Shown: piece by piece, positions 1 to 8,160 of the stretch
Layout: each line of letters starts with the position of its first letter
Numbering within the stretch: the stretch's first letter is position 1
From: Verrucomicrobiota bacterium
GTDB lineage: Bacteria; Verrucomicrobiota; Verrucomicrobiia; CAIQCK01
Length of the DNA: 64,000 nucleotides
Assembly (NCBI GenBank): GCA_016222825.1
Contig: JACRQF010000020.1
Span: 62,001 to 126,000, forward strand
Direction: 5' to 3'
Position numbers and translations under genes: made by a program
The notes under the pieces: model-generated
The model's input: the letters and a program-made list of their open reading frames with translations, nothing else
The model's database searches: none
What the model was told of the DNA's origin: nothing

Positions 1-625
1 CCGGCGCGAGGTGAAGCGCGAGGAAAATCTCGTGGCGCTGCTGCCGGGCAGCCGTGAGGCGGAGGTGGAGCGCATCCTGCCGCCGATGCTCGGCGCGGCG
101 CGGTTGCTGCGGCGCGAGCGGCCGGGGTTGCGGTTCGAGCTGGCGGCGGCTTCGGAGAAAGTCGCGGCGCTGGCGCGGACACTGGCGCAGGGCGAGCCGG
201 TGGAGGTGTGCGTGGGTGGCGCCCGCGAGTTGATGCAGCGCGCGGCGGCCGGCATGGTGGCCAGCGGCACGGCGACGCTGGAGTGCGCGTTTTTTGGATT
301 GCCTTACGCGCTGGTTTATCGGGTAAGCTGGCTGACATACGCGGTGGCGCGGTGGTTGGTGACGGTGCGCCATCTGGGCATCGTGAACGTCATGGCCGGT
401 CGCGAGATCGTGCCGGAGTTCATCCAGCAGCGCGCGCAACCGGAACTGCTGGCGCAAGCGGTGGCCGGGTTGCTCGGCGACCGCGGAAGGCGCGAGCAGA
501 TGCAGCAAGAGTTGGCCGGGGCCATGGCGACGCTGGAAGGCGAACGCGCCGCCGAGAGAGCGGCGGCCGCGGCGCTGGCGGCGCTGGACGCGGCGAAGGC
601 CGGGCATTGCAAGCCCAGGTCTTGA
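1..625 (+). CDS. lpxB: Lipid-A-disaccharide synthase, C-terminal part (truncated by window edge)
   Basis: LpxB is a GT-B glycosyltransferase at the inner membrane. It joins UDP-2,3-diacylglucosamine and lipid X to make the lipid A disaccharide. The reading frame is open to the left edge, so only about 207 C-terminal residues are present. Family hallmarks are LLPGSREAEVERILP near the start of the fragment, SGTATLECAFFGLP (nucleotide-sugar binding loop), then YRVSWLTYAVAR and NVMAGREIVPEFIQ. The Ala-rich helical tail is normal for the family. The gene implies a lipid A outer membrane. The call rests on clear motif matches; the start lies outside the window. Confidence 0.93.
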   Translation, partial: RREVKREENLVALLPGSREAEVERILPPMLGAARLLRRERPGLRFELAAASEKVAALARTLAQGEPVEVCVGGARELMQRAAAGMVASGTATLECAFFGLPYALVYRVSWLTYAVARWLVTVRHLGIVNVMAGREIVPEFIQQRAQPELLAQAVAGLLGDRGRREQMQQELAGAMATLEGERAAERAAAAALAALDAAKAGHCKPRS

Positions 626-647
626 GATTGAAATTGAAGCTGTAAAA

Positions 648-1103
648 ATGATCGGAGCACCAGCCATTGAAGGAACAGGACTCGAAGGAGGAAGTTCGCA
701 CACTTCCCTGGGGCACCTGCTGACCGTGTTGTTCGCGCTTTGGCTGCCGTCGGCGTTGTTGGGAGTGTTTATCCTGATCAACCAAGGGCCAAGCCCTCTC
801 AACGGTCCGCGCGAGGCGATGGAGGCGGGCGGGCAAAGCTCCGAGCCGAGGGGCGACCTTGCGGCGGTGCTGACAGTTCCTGCCAGCAGTCTGATGCAAA
901 TTGGTGTTCTCCTGTGGGCAGGGAAGCTGTTGTGGGGCGAATACACCCGGCACAAAAGCCGCCATCGTCGCCGCCGGCGGAAGCTCATGGACAAGATCCT
1001 TCAGCGGGTGGCGACGGCGCTCATCGCGATCAGCTTGTTCGCCACGATTCCAACTTTTGTGTGGTGCTTGTCGCGCTTCTACAAGTTGTGCATCCACATC
1101 TAG
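648..1103 (+). CDS. Small membrane protein of unknown function
   Basis: This 151-residue protein is not recognised. Three hydrophobic stretches look like membrane helices: about residues 22-43 (HLLTVLFALWLPSALLGVF), 80-95 and 122-140 (ATALIAISLFATIPTFVW). Between the second and third is a very basic loop (HKSRHRRRRRK, about 104-114) that should lie in the cytoplasm. It begins 22 bp after lpxB on the same strand, so it may be co-transcribed. No Shine-Dalgarno is visible before the ATG. A purine-rich AAGGAGG about 40 bp downstream hints at a later start, but no good start codon follows it at the usual distance. Confidence 0.5.
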   Translation: MIGAPAIEGTGLEGGSSHTSLGHLLTVLFALWLPSALLGVFILINQGPSPLNGPREAMEAGGQSSEPRGDLAAVLTVPASSLMQIGVLLWAGKLLWGEYTRHKSRHRRRRRKLMDKILQRVATALIAISLFATIPTFVWCLSRFYKLCIHI

Positions 1104-1136
1104 CGCGATGAGGGGGCGGAACGGCTGGCAGCCCGG

Positions 1137-1339
1137 TCAGCAGGTGCGCTTCAACAAATAATCCGCCAGCGCGCGCAGCGCCTCGCCGGCTTTTCCGAAG
1201 CGCGCGATTTTTCCAAGCCGAGCAGCGAGGGGTCGGCGGCCTTGTTCGTCTTTGCGTCCTTGCCGGCGGTCTTGCCGAGCTGCTCGGTGGTGGCGGTGCA
1301 ATCGAGGATGTCGTCAATGATCTGGAACGCGACACCGAG
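1137..1339 (-). pseudogene. Remnant of a polyprenyl (farnesyl/geranylgeranyl) diphosphate synthase, C-terminal end
   Basis: About 67 codons on the minus strand match the C-terminal third of IspA-type prenyl synthases. LGVAFQIIDDILD carries the second Asp-rich motif (DDILD) and is followed by TEQLGKTAGKDAKTNKA and the SLLGLEKSR helix. A one-base deletion near 1205 then breaks the frame. In the shifted frame the normal end continues (FGKAGEALRALADYLLKR) to a stop at 1137. Upstream of 1339 the similarity stops abruptly, so the N-terminal two thirds, including the first Asp-rich motif, are missing. This is a decayed fragment, not an enzyme. It fills most of the gap between the flanking plus-strand genes. 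Confidence 0.8.
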
Positions 1340-1470
1340 GCACGTCCGGCACCGTGGGCATGTGGCAAGACGGTCCCGGTCAGACTGCTTCAAATCCACT
1401 GGCCCGTGGCAGCCGCTGCGTGTAAGTTCTTCGCAGTCAACCCGAACCACATCAACAAGGAGTCTGTTCC

Positions 1471-1950
1471 ATGTCACAGAGAATAGTCATGAGTCTGATT
1501 GCCCTGGTCGCGCTTTCGCTCGGCTGCGGCAAGAGTTCCACTTACGAAACCAAAGACGGCCAGGTGAAGATTGATGAGAAGAACGGCCAGGCCACCTATG
1601 AGGTGAACACCAAGGAAGGCAAACTCAAGATGGCGACCGGCGACAAAGGCGTCGCGCTGCCCGACAACTTCCCGAAGGATGTGCCCATCTACAAGGGCGC
1701 CGTCGTGAAGATGGCCGCCTCGCAAGGCGCGCAACTCATCGTGCATCTCCACGTCACCGCTTCCGCTGCCGAGGCCGGCAAGTTCTACCAGGAACAGTTG
1801 AAGAGCCAGGGATGGGAGGTGGACACCACCATGAACATGGGCGATACGGGCATGGTCGTGGCCAAGAAAGCGGGCCGCCAGTGTGCGGTGGTCGCTGCCA
1901 AACAGGACGACGGGGCCGTCATCCAAATCTCCGTCTCGGCAGGGTCATAA
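1471..1950 (+). CDS. Putative lipoprotein
   Basis: This is a 159-residue secreted protein with a type II signal sequence: MSQRIVMSLIALVALSLGC contains a lipobox (LSLGC, Cys19), so the mature protein should be lipid-anchored. A clear AAGGAG lies 10-11 bp before the ATG. The N-terminal mature part (YETKDGQVKIDEKNGQATY) resembles lipoproteins with repeated K/G/T strands. The C-terminal half (about 65-155) looks like a small alpha/beta domain (FPKDVPIYKGAVV, then FYQEQLKSQGWEV), a layout common in uncharacterised bacterial lipoproteins. It ends 8 bp before apbE, which suggests one operon. Function unknown. Confidence 0.75.
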   Translation: MSQRIVMSLIALVALSLGCGKSSTYETKDGQVKIDEKNGQATYEVNTKEGKLKMATGDKGVALPDNFPKDVPIYKGAVVKMAASQGAQLIVHLHVTASAAEAGKFYQEQLKSQGWEVDTTMNMGDTGMVVAKKAGRQCAVVAAKQDDGAVIQISVSAGS

Positions 1951-1958
1951 AGTTGCCG

Positions 1959-2975
1959 ATGAAGCAAGCCGGGTTTCTCAGTTTGGCGCTTTCGCTGCTG
2001 TGCGCCGCATCGGCGCTGGCGCTGGAACGCCACGAGTTCTCCCGGCCGCAGATGGGGATGCGGTTCCAGATCACGCTCTATGCGGCGGATGAGAAGACGG
2101 CCGAGGAGGCCGCCAGCGCCGCGTTCCGCCGGATCAAGGAAATCAACGCCATCATGAGCGACTACGAGCCGGAGAGCGAACTGAGCCGGCTCGCGCGCAC
2201 GTCGGGCAGCGGGCAGGCGGTGGCGTTGAGCGAGCCGTTGTGGTTCGTGCTGTCGCGGGCACAGGAGTTTTCCAGGCGAAGCGGCGGCGCGTTCGACGTG
2301 ACGGTCGGCCCGTGTGTCTGGCTCTGGCGCAAGGCGCGACGCGAGCATCGCTTGCCCGACCTGGCGGCGCTCGCAGCGGCAAGGAAGGCCGTCGGTTACA
2401 AGAACATCCAACTCGACCCGAAGCGGCGCACCGCCAAGCTGCTCGTGCCCAACATGCGGCTCGATCTCGGCGCGATTGCGAAAGGTTACGCGGTTGGGGA
2501 GGCGGTGGCGGTGCTGCGCGAGCGCGGCATCGTCCGCGCGCTGGTGGTCGGCGGCGGCAACATGGCCGCGGGCGACCCGCCGCCCGGCAAGCCCGGCTGG
2601 CGCATCGCCCTGCCGCTGCCCTATTCGCCCGCCGCGGAGAGGGAGCCGGCGCGGCACGTTTTACTCTCGAACGCTTCACTGTCAACGTCGGGCGACTTCT
2701 TCCAGTTCATTGAAATCAGCGGCAGACGCTACTCGCATGTCGTGAATCCGCGCACCGGCATCGGCTTGACCAGCCATTGCCAGGTGACGGTCATCGCGCG
2801 CGATGGCATCACCGCGGATGGTTTGTCCACGTGCGTCAGCGTGATGGGGCCGAAGGCGGGGCTGAAGCTGGTGAAGTCAACGCCCGGCGCGGAGGTGTTT
2901 ATAACGCAGAAGCCCGGCGAGAAGGTCGAAACCTTCGAGTCGCCGGGCTTCGCGAAGTTCTACGAGAAACCGTAG
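1959..2975 (+). CDS. apbE: FAD:protein FMN transferase (ApbE family)
   Basis: ApbE cleaves FAD and attaches FMN covalently to a Thr/Ser of target flavoproteins such as Nqr/Rnf subunits, in the periplasm with Mg2+. The 338-residue protein starts with a signal peptide (FLSLALSLLCAASALA) and keeps the family order: the MSDYEPESELSRL segment, FDVTVGP, LDLGAIAKGYAV, ALVVGGGNMAAG (normally GGN/D), the YSHVVNPRTG motif, and TADGLSTCVSVMG with the metal-site Asp. The ATG at 1959 was chosen because it begins the signal peptide; the longer upstream frame overlaps the lipoprotein gene. No Nqr or Rnf genes are in the window, so its target is unknown. Confidence 0.93.
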   Translation: MKQAGFLSLALSLLCAASALALERHEFSRPQMGMRFQITLYAADEKTAEEAASAAFRRIKEINAIMSDYEPESELSRLARTSGSGQAVALSEPLWFVLSRAQEFSRRSGGAFDVTVGPCVWLWRKARREHRLPDLAALAAARKAVGYKNIQLDPKRRTAKLLVPNMRLDLGAIAKGYAVGEAVAVLRERGIVRALVVGGGNMAAGDPPPGKPGWRIALPLPYSPAAEREPARHVLLSNASLSTSGDFFQFIEISGRRYSHVVNPRTGIGLTSHCQVTVIARDGITADGLSTCVSVMGPKAGLKLVKSTPGAEVFITQKPGEKVETFESPGFAKFYEKP

Positions 2976-2992
2976 CTGTTGGCGGCGTGTTT

Positions 2993-4408
2993 CTAGTCGC
3001 CCTTCTCGACGCCGCTGTGCCAGAGGTGGTGCAGTTGCTCCGGCGGCGGCACGGTCAGCGGGCGGACGACGCGGAAGCCGACGAACTGCGCGTCGGTGTG
3101 ATACCAGATGCTCTTCGGCAATTGCGGGTCCTGCACCTTCCACGACGGGTCGGAGCCGTAACGCGCGGCGCTGCGGCAACGGTCTGCTTCGTTCTGCCAC
3201 GAGCCGCCGCGGGTGGCGTGCGGATAGGGCTTGGTGGGCTTCACCCACGGGTCGGTCTGGGCGTCCTTTGTGTAGGGCTGCAACTGGTCGAGCGTCCACT
3301 GCCAGAGCAGGCCGTGCATGTCGTAGAGGCCCCACGGGTTCGGCTTCTTCAAGCCGACCTTCTTGGTGGCGCCGCCGCAGTTTTTGACATACCACGCGTA
3401 GTCGCCGAGCTTCGACGCGTCATCGCCGAAGAAATACGCCGTCTTCGTGCCGGCACGGCAGGCATACTCCCACTCCGCTTCCGTCGGCAGCCGGTAATAC
3501 TGCCCGGTCTTCGCGCTAAGCCATTTGCAATACTGCGACGCCGCGTGCTGCGTCATGCTGATCGCCGGGAACCCGTCGCGGCCCATGCCGAACGTCATGT
3601 CCACGTAAGGCTGCGAGGGGCGCGCCATGGCGTCGGCCACCTTGTCGCCCTCGGGGTCGGTCTTGTGCGCGGCGCGGGTCTTCTTCTCCTCCTCCTGCAA
3701 CATGAACAACTCGTATTCGTTCCAGGTCGCGAGGTTTTTTTCCATCCAGAACGGGCTGATCTTCACGGTGCGCTGCGGGCCTTCTTCCTTTTTGTGGCCC
3801 GGCTCGTTGTCGGGGCTGCCCATCGTGAACTCGCCGCCGGGAATCGGCACCATCGTGAACGTCACATCCGAGCCGGGGATGGTGACGCTGTATTCCTTCA
3901 TCTGCGCCGCGTCCTTCACGTCGAGCTTGGCCACGATGCGCTTGTGAATCTCCGCCGTCGTCGCGACGGCTTTCTCGGCGGCGGCGTCCTCGGCGGAGGC
4001 GGCCTTCGCCTTTATCTTGCACACAACGCCGTCCGGCCACTCCGCGCCTTGTTCGATCCAGAGCTTGATCAACGCGATCTTCTCCTTCGACAACGGCCCG
4101 CCCTTCGATTTCGGCGGCATCAGGCCGTCATCATCCGCCGGCAGCACCGTCGTCGTGTAGAACGTGCTCTTGGCCGGATTGCCGGGCGTGATGTTCTTGC
4201 CCGCGCCGCTGGCCTTGAGGGCGGCGGCCTTGGTGTCGAGCGCCACATCGCCGGCCGCGTGGCCCGCGCGGTGGCAGGTGACACACTGCTCTTCGATGAT
4301 GGGTTGGATGTCCTTGACGAAGTCCACCTTCTTGTCGGCGGCCTGGCCGTTGCCAGCGAACGCCAGCGCGAGGGACATTGTTCCAATGGAGAGATAGGAT
4401 GATTTCAT
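2993..4408 (-). CDS. Secreted c-type cytochrome-SUMF1 (formylglycine-generating-enzyme-like) fusion protein
   Basis: This 471-residue exported protein has a signal peptide (to about residue 24, GNGQAADKK). A planctomycete-type cytochrome c domain follows (about 25-125), with heme motif CVTCH at 42-46 and the LMPPKSKGGPLS...IKLWIEQGAEWPDG ending typical of the PSCyt1 family. The SUMF1/FGE-sulfatase fold comes next (about 165-465): MVPIPGGEFTMGSP, RLPTEAEWEYACRAG and the C-terminal GFRVVRP. The two catalytic cysteines of true formylglycine-generating enzymes are not evident; only one Cys lies in the RCRSAARYG segment. It is probably not a sulfatase activator, and the role is unknown. Such fusions are common in Planctomycetes/Verrucomicrobia. 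Confidence 0.85.
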   Translation of the reverse strand: MKSSYLSIGTMSLALAFAGNGQAADKKVDFVKDIQPIIEEQCVTCHRAGHAAGDVALDTKAAALKASGAGKNITPGNPAKSTFYTTTVLPADDDGLMPPKSKGGPLSKEKIALIKLWIEQGAEWPDGVVCKIKAKAASAEDAAAEKAVATTAEIHKRIVAKLDVKDAAQMKEYSVTIPGSDVTFTMVPIPGGEFTMGSPDNEPGHKKEEGPQRTVKISPFWMEKNLATWNEYELFMLQEEEKKTRAAHKTDPEGDKVADAMARPSQPYVDMTFGMGRDGFPAISMTQHAASQYCKWLSAKTGQYYRLPTEAEWEYACRAGTKTAYFFGDDASKLGDYAWYVKNCGGATKKVGLKKPNPWGLYDMHGLLWQWTLDQLQPYTKDAQTDPWVKPTKPYPHATRGGSWQNEADRCRSAARYGSDPSWKVQDPQLPKSIWYHTDAQFVGFRVVRPLTVPPPEQLHHLWHSGVEKGD

Positions 4409-4448
4409 AGCTGTTGAGTGTCGGCAGTCAGGGGTGCGATGATCCGAA

Positions 4449-5861
4449 CTAAGCGGCGGTGCCGTATTCGCGCTTGCGCGTGATGCCCGGCATCGGGACG
4501 GGATACTTGCCGTCGGGGCCGGCCTGCAATGGCGCGGGCGAGTCTTCGGTGAGTTTGTCCAAGCCCGGCGCGAACTCGTGGTCGCTATTGAGGATCTGGT
4601 CGAAGGTGATCACCTGGCCGGTGTGCGCCGCCATGCGGCCCATGGAGGTGACGAGGCTCGCCTCGGCGCCGCGCTTGACTTCGTTGTAAGGCTTGTTCTC
4701 GCGGATTGCGGCGATCAGGTCCATCCATTCGTTGTCGTAAGAATTCTGCTCTTCCTTGCTGACCTTGGATTCCCACACCAAGTCTTCAGGTTTCGGCTGC
4801 TGGCTCTTGTAGATGGCGGATGGCAAGCCCTGGTCGCCGTGCTTGGAGGCGATGGCCGAGCCTTTGGAGCCGTGGATGAAGCTGTTGTAGATGTTCTCGC
4901 AGCCGTTCATGCAGCGGCCGTCGTAGAAGAACTTGGTGTTGTCGGCGAAGGTGTATTCGACCGAATAGGTGTCGAGGTTCTGGTCAATGTATTCGATGCC
5001 CTCGGGGCTTTTCTTGTAGTGCCGGCCGCCGAGCGCCTGCGCCGACACCGGCCATGCGTTCTTCATCCAGCAGAGATGGTCAATGACGTGGATGTAGAAG
5101 TCGCTGTAGTTTCCGCCGCTGGCCCATAGGAAGCTGTGGAACCGCTGCACCTGGTAGCGCAGTTCGCTGATGCCCTCGGGTTTCGGCAGCGACGCGAAGT
5201 AACCAACCGGGCCGTGCATGCGGTAGCCGCGCATGAGGATGATCTCGCCTAGCTCGCCGCCGTGGATGCGATTGGCCAGCTCTTGCAGCGCCTTGTTGTG
5301 GCGGGACATGAGGCCGACGCCGACCTTGAGGTTCTTCTTGGCCGCTTCTTCGCCGAGCGTGATCATCCGCCGGGTTGTCGGGCCGTCCACCGTCACCGGC
5401 TTCTCCATGAAGACGTTGAGGCCCTTCTGGATGGCGTAGGTGAAATGCACCCAGCGGAACGCCGGCGGCGTCGTGAGGATGACCACGTCGCCGGGCTTCA
5501 GGCAATCCATCGCCTTCTTGTAGCCGTCGAAGCCGAGAAACTTCTTCTCCTCTGGCACCTCCACCATCGTCTTGGTCTTCTGGTTCTTGCTCAGACTTTC
5601 GTGGCTCTTCTTGAGCTTATCCTCGAACGCGTCCGCCATCGCCACCAGTTTGATGGGGCCGAGCGTGGCGGTGTTCAGCGCGTTCATGACGGCGCCGGTG
5701 CCGCGTCCGCCGCAGCCCACGAGGGCGATCTGGACGGTGTCGCCGCTGGCCGCATGGACGCGCGGGATGACAGCGCCCGCGAGCGCCGACGCCGCGGCAA
5801 CGCGGCCGGAGGTCTTGAGAAATTCACGACGGGTGGTGGAACTGGGTCTAAGATGGTTCAT
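4449..5861 (-). CDS. Tat-exported Gfo/Idh/MocA family oxidoreductase
   Basis: This NAD(P)-dependent dehydrogenase-fold protein is about 470 residues. It begins with a twin-arginine signal (TTRREFLKTSGRVAAASALAG), so it is exported folded with cofactor. The Rossmann domain opens with VGCGGRGTGAVMNA. The conserved EKP motif appears as FMEKPVTVDGPTTRRM, and the C-terminal alpha/beta domain holds the substrate pocket (SDFYIHVIDHLCWMKNAWP). The ATG at 5861 places the Tat motif close to the N-terminus; the frame extends further upstream without Tat-like sequence. Relatives act on sugars, inositols or glycosides; the substrate here cannot be told. A second paralogue lies at 35145-36548. Confidence 0.9.
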   Translation of the reverse strand: MNHLRPSSTTRREFLKTSGRVAAASALAGAVIPRVHAASGDTVQIALVGCGGRGTGAVMNALNTATLGPIKLVAMADAFEDKLKKSHESLSKNQKTKTMVEVPEEKKFLGFDGYKKAMDCLKPGDVVILTTPPAFRWVHFTYAIQKGLNVFMEKPVTVDGPTTRRMITLGEEAAKKNLKVGVGLMSRHNKALQELANRIHGGELGEIILMRGYRMHGPVGYFASLPKPEGISELRYQVQRFHSFLWASGGNYSDFYIHVIDHLCWMKNAWPVSAQALGGRHYKKSPEGIEYIDQNLDTYSVEYTFADNTKFFYDGRCMNGCENIYNSFIHGSKGSAIASKHGDQGLPSAIYKSQQPKPEDLVWESKVSKEEQNSYDNEWMDLIAAIRENKPYNEVKRGAEASLVTSMGRMAAHTGQVITFDQILNSDHEFAPGLDKLTEDSPAPLQAGPDGKYPVPMPGITRKREYGTAA

Positions 5862-6003
5862 GGGGCGGATTGTTTTACGCGGAAAACCCGGCAAGTCAAC
5901 CACGGAAATGCCCGCGTTCTGTCCATCTGCTTCCACTCATGGGCAGGGCAGGCGCAGGGGCGGTGGCTTGGCAGGGGGGTGGAGAAAAACACCGTGACTC
6001 AAT

Positions 6004-6031
6004 TTGCGCGTCGCGAATGAAGAACTATAGT
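6004..6031 (+). promoter_or_regulatory. Possible sigma-70-type promoter for acsA
   Basis: TTGCGC (6004-6009) and TATAGT (6026-6031) are separated by 16 bp and lie about 85 bp before the acsA start. The surrounding 250-bp gap holds nothing else recognisable. This is an eye match to the E. coli consensus only; Verrucomicrobia promoters are poorly defined. Confidence 0.3.
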
Positions 6032-6114
6032 TGCTCATCCGGTGCGACTGCCGCGTCGGCCGCGCGACCGGGTCTGATTGAAGCTCGACACAACTGATAG
6101 AAAGGAACCAGACG

Positions 6115-8016
6115 ATGCCAAACGATCCCCAGCCGGAAATCTATCCTCCCTCGCCCGAAGTGATCGCCGCTGCCTGCGTCAAGGACCGCGACGAGCAGGC
6201 GGTCAGGGCCAGCCGCGATCTGGAGGCCTTCTGGGCCGAACGCGCGCAGGAGTTTGAATGGTTCAAGCCGTGGGACAAGGTGCTCGACGATTCCAACAAA
6301 CCGTTCTTCAAGTGGTTCGTCGGCGCGCGGACGAACATCGCCTACAATTGTCTGGATCGCCACATCAAGACCTGGCGGCGCAACAAACTGGCGCTGATCT
6401 GGGAGGGCGAGAAAGGCGAATTGCGGACGTTCAGCTACCACGCGCTCAACCGCGAGGTCTGCCGGTTCGCCAACGTGCTGCGCAGCATGGGCGTCAAAAA
6501 GGGCGACCGTGTGACCATCTACATGGGCCGCGTGCCGGAACTGCCCATCGCCATGCTCGCCTGCGCCAAAGTCGGCGCAGTGCATTCGGTCGTGTATGGC
6601 GGCTTCTCCGTCGAAGCGCTCCACGGCCGCATCGAGGACAGCCAATCCAACATCGTCATCACCTGCGACGGCAGTTGGATGAACGGCAAGATCGTCGAGT
6701 TGAAGAACATCGTGGACGAGGCGCTCAAGCGGTGCGCCACTGTCGAGCACGTCATCGTCGTCAAGCGCACGGGCCAGCCGGTGCAGATGGAGTCGGGACG
6801 CGATTATTGGTTCGACGATCTGATGGGTCTGCCGGTGGCCAAGTCGCTGCCCGGCACTCGCAGCGACACCGAAGTGATGGACGCCGAAGATCCGTTGTTC
6901 ATGCTCTACACCTCCGGCACGACCGGCAAACCCAAGGCGATCCTGCACACGCACGGCGGCTACATGGTCGGCGTCGCCACGACGCTCCAGTGGGCGTTCG
7001 ACCTGAAAGAAGAAGACCGCTGGTGGTGCACGGCCGACCCCGGCTGGATCACAGGCCACTCCTACATCGTCTATGGGCCGTTGCTGCTCGGCGCGACCAG
7101 CTTCATGTATGAAGGCGCGCCGACGTTCCCCTACCCGAACCGTTGGTGGAGCATGGTCGAGAAATACGGCATCACCGTCTTTTACACCGCGCCGACGGCC
7201 ATCCGCGGCCTCATGCGCTTCGGCGAGGCGTGGCCCAACCGCCACGATCTCTCCGGGTTGCGCATGCTCGGCTCGGTCGGCGAGCCGATCAACCCCGAAG
7301 CCTGGCGCTGGTATCACCGCGTCATCGGCAAGGGCAAGTGCCCCATCATTGACACCTGGTGGCAGACGGAAACCGGCATGTTCATGATCACACCGTTGCC
7401 CTCCATGCCGCTCAAGCCCGGCAGCGCCAGCAAACCGTTCCCCGGCGTCGAGGCCGACGTCTATGACGAGTCCGGCACACCCGTGGCGGTTGGCGAAGAA
7501 GGTTTCCTGGTGCTCAAGAATCCCTGGCCCGCCATGATGCGCACGATCTACAACGACCCCGACCGCTACGTGAAACAATACTGGACCAAATACCCCGGCG
7601 TCTATTTCACGGGCGACAGCGCGCGCAAAGACGCCGACGGTTACTTCTGGGTCATCGGCCGCGTGGACGACGTGATCAAAGTGTCCGGCTACCGTCTCGG
7701 CACCGCGGAAGTCGAGAGCGCGCTCGTCAGCCATCCCGCCGTCGCCGAAGCCGCCGCCATCGGCCTGCCGCACGAAATCAAAGGCCACGCCATCCACACC
7801 TATGTCATCCTCAAGGCTGGCCACGAGCCGAGCGAGGCGCTGGCCGAGGAACTCAAGATCCATGTCGGCCATGAGACGGGACCGATTGCCAAGCCGGAGA
7901 AGATCACGTTCGTCAAACAACTGCCCAAGACGCGCAGCGGAAAAATCATGCGCCGCGTGCTGAAAGCGCGGGCGCAGGGCTTGTCGGAAGGTGATTTGAC
8001 GACGCTGGAAGAATGA
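6115..8016 (+). CDS. acsA: Acetyl-CoA synthetase (AMP-forming)
   Basis: Acs activates acetate with ATP to acetyl-AMP and transfers it to CoA in the cytoplasm. At 633 residues it has the usual length. Visible motifs are the N-terminal ACS domain (FEWFKPWDKVLDD), the P-loop YTSGTTGKPKAILHTHGG, WWCTADPGWITGHSYI, the adenylate-binding WWQTETG, and the hinge region YFTGDSARKDADGYFWVIGR. The C-terminal PKTRSGKIMRR contains catalytic Lys610, the residue acetylated by Pat and deacetylated by CobB in enterobacteria. An AAGGAA lies 8-12 bp before the ATG. No acetylase or deacetylase gene is nearby. Confidence 0.96.
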   Translation: MPNDPQPEIYPPSPEVIAAACVKDRDEQAVRASRDLEAFWAERAQEFEWFKPWDKVLDDSNKPFFKWFVGARTNIAYNCLDRHIKTWRRNKLALIWEGEKGELRTFSYHALNREVCRFANVLRSMGVKKGDRVTIYMGRVPELPIAMLACAKVGAVHSVVYGGFSVEALHGRIEDSQSNIVITCDGSWMNGKIVELKNIVDEALKRCATVEHVIVVKRTGQPVQMESGRDYWFDDLMGLPVAKSLPGTRSDTEVMDAEDPLFMLYTSGTTGKPKAILHTHGGYMVGVATTLQWAFDLKEEDRWWCTADPGWITGHSYIVYGPLLLGATSFMYEGAPTFPYPNRWWSMVEKYGITVFYTAPTAIRGLMRFGEAWPNRHDLSGLRMLGSVGEPINPEAWRWYHRVIGKGKCPIIDTWWQTETGMFMITPLPSMPLKPGSASKPFPGVEADVYDESGTPVAVGEEGFLVLKNPWPAMMRTIYNDPDRYVKQYWTKYPGVYFTGDSARKDADGYFWVIGRVDDVIKVSGYRLGTAEVESALVSHPAVAEAAAIGLPHEIKGHAIHTYVILKAGHEPSEALAEELKIHVGHETGPIAKPEKITFVKQLPKTRSGKIMRRVLKARAQGLSEGDLTTLEE

Positions 8017-8022
8017 CCAGCA

Positions 8023-8160
8023 TCAAGCAGTGCTATCGTCGGCCGCAAGCGGCCGAAGCTTCCTGCGCGAGTAAACCTTGGCGCTGGGCTTGACGCGCTC
8101 CACCGGTTTGATGCTCCAGAGCCGGCGGACTTTCGGCGGCGATGGCTTCTTCTTACTCAC
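8023..8160 (-). CDS. Very small basic protein overlapping the end of purN
   Basis: A 45-codon frame begins with GTG inside the last codons of purN (the sequence GTGAGTAA holds both the new GTG and the purN stop), a layout typical of translational coupling. The peptide has about 15 Lys/Arg and reads SKKKPSPPKVRRLWSIKPVE, then RVKPSAKVYSRRKLRPLAA. The pattern W-x-I-x-P-x-x-R-V-K-P-S-x-K-V-Y-S-R-[RK]-K recalls short conserved basic proteins annotated as hypothetical in many phyla; this is memory, not a search. It may bind nucleic acid. A GC hairpin (8039-8056) lies within its last codons and could end transcription for both this gene and acsA. Confidence 0.55.
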   Translation of the reverse strand: MSKKKPSPPKVRRLWSIKPVERVKPSAKVYSRRKLRPLAADDSTA

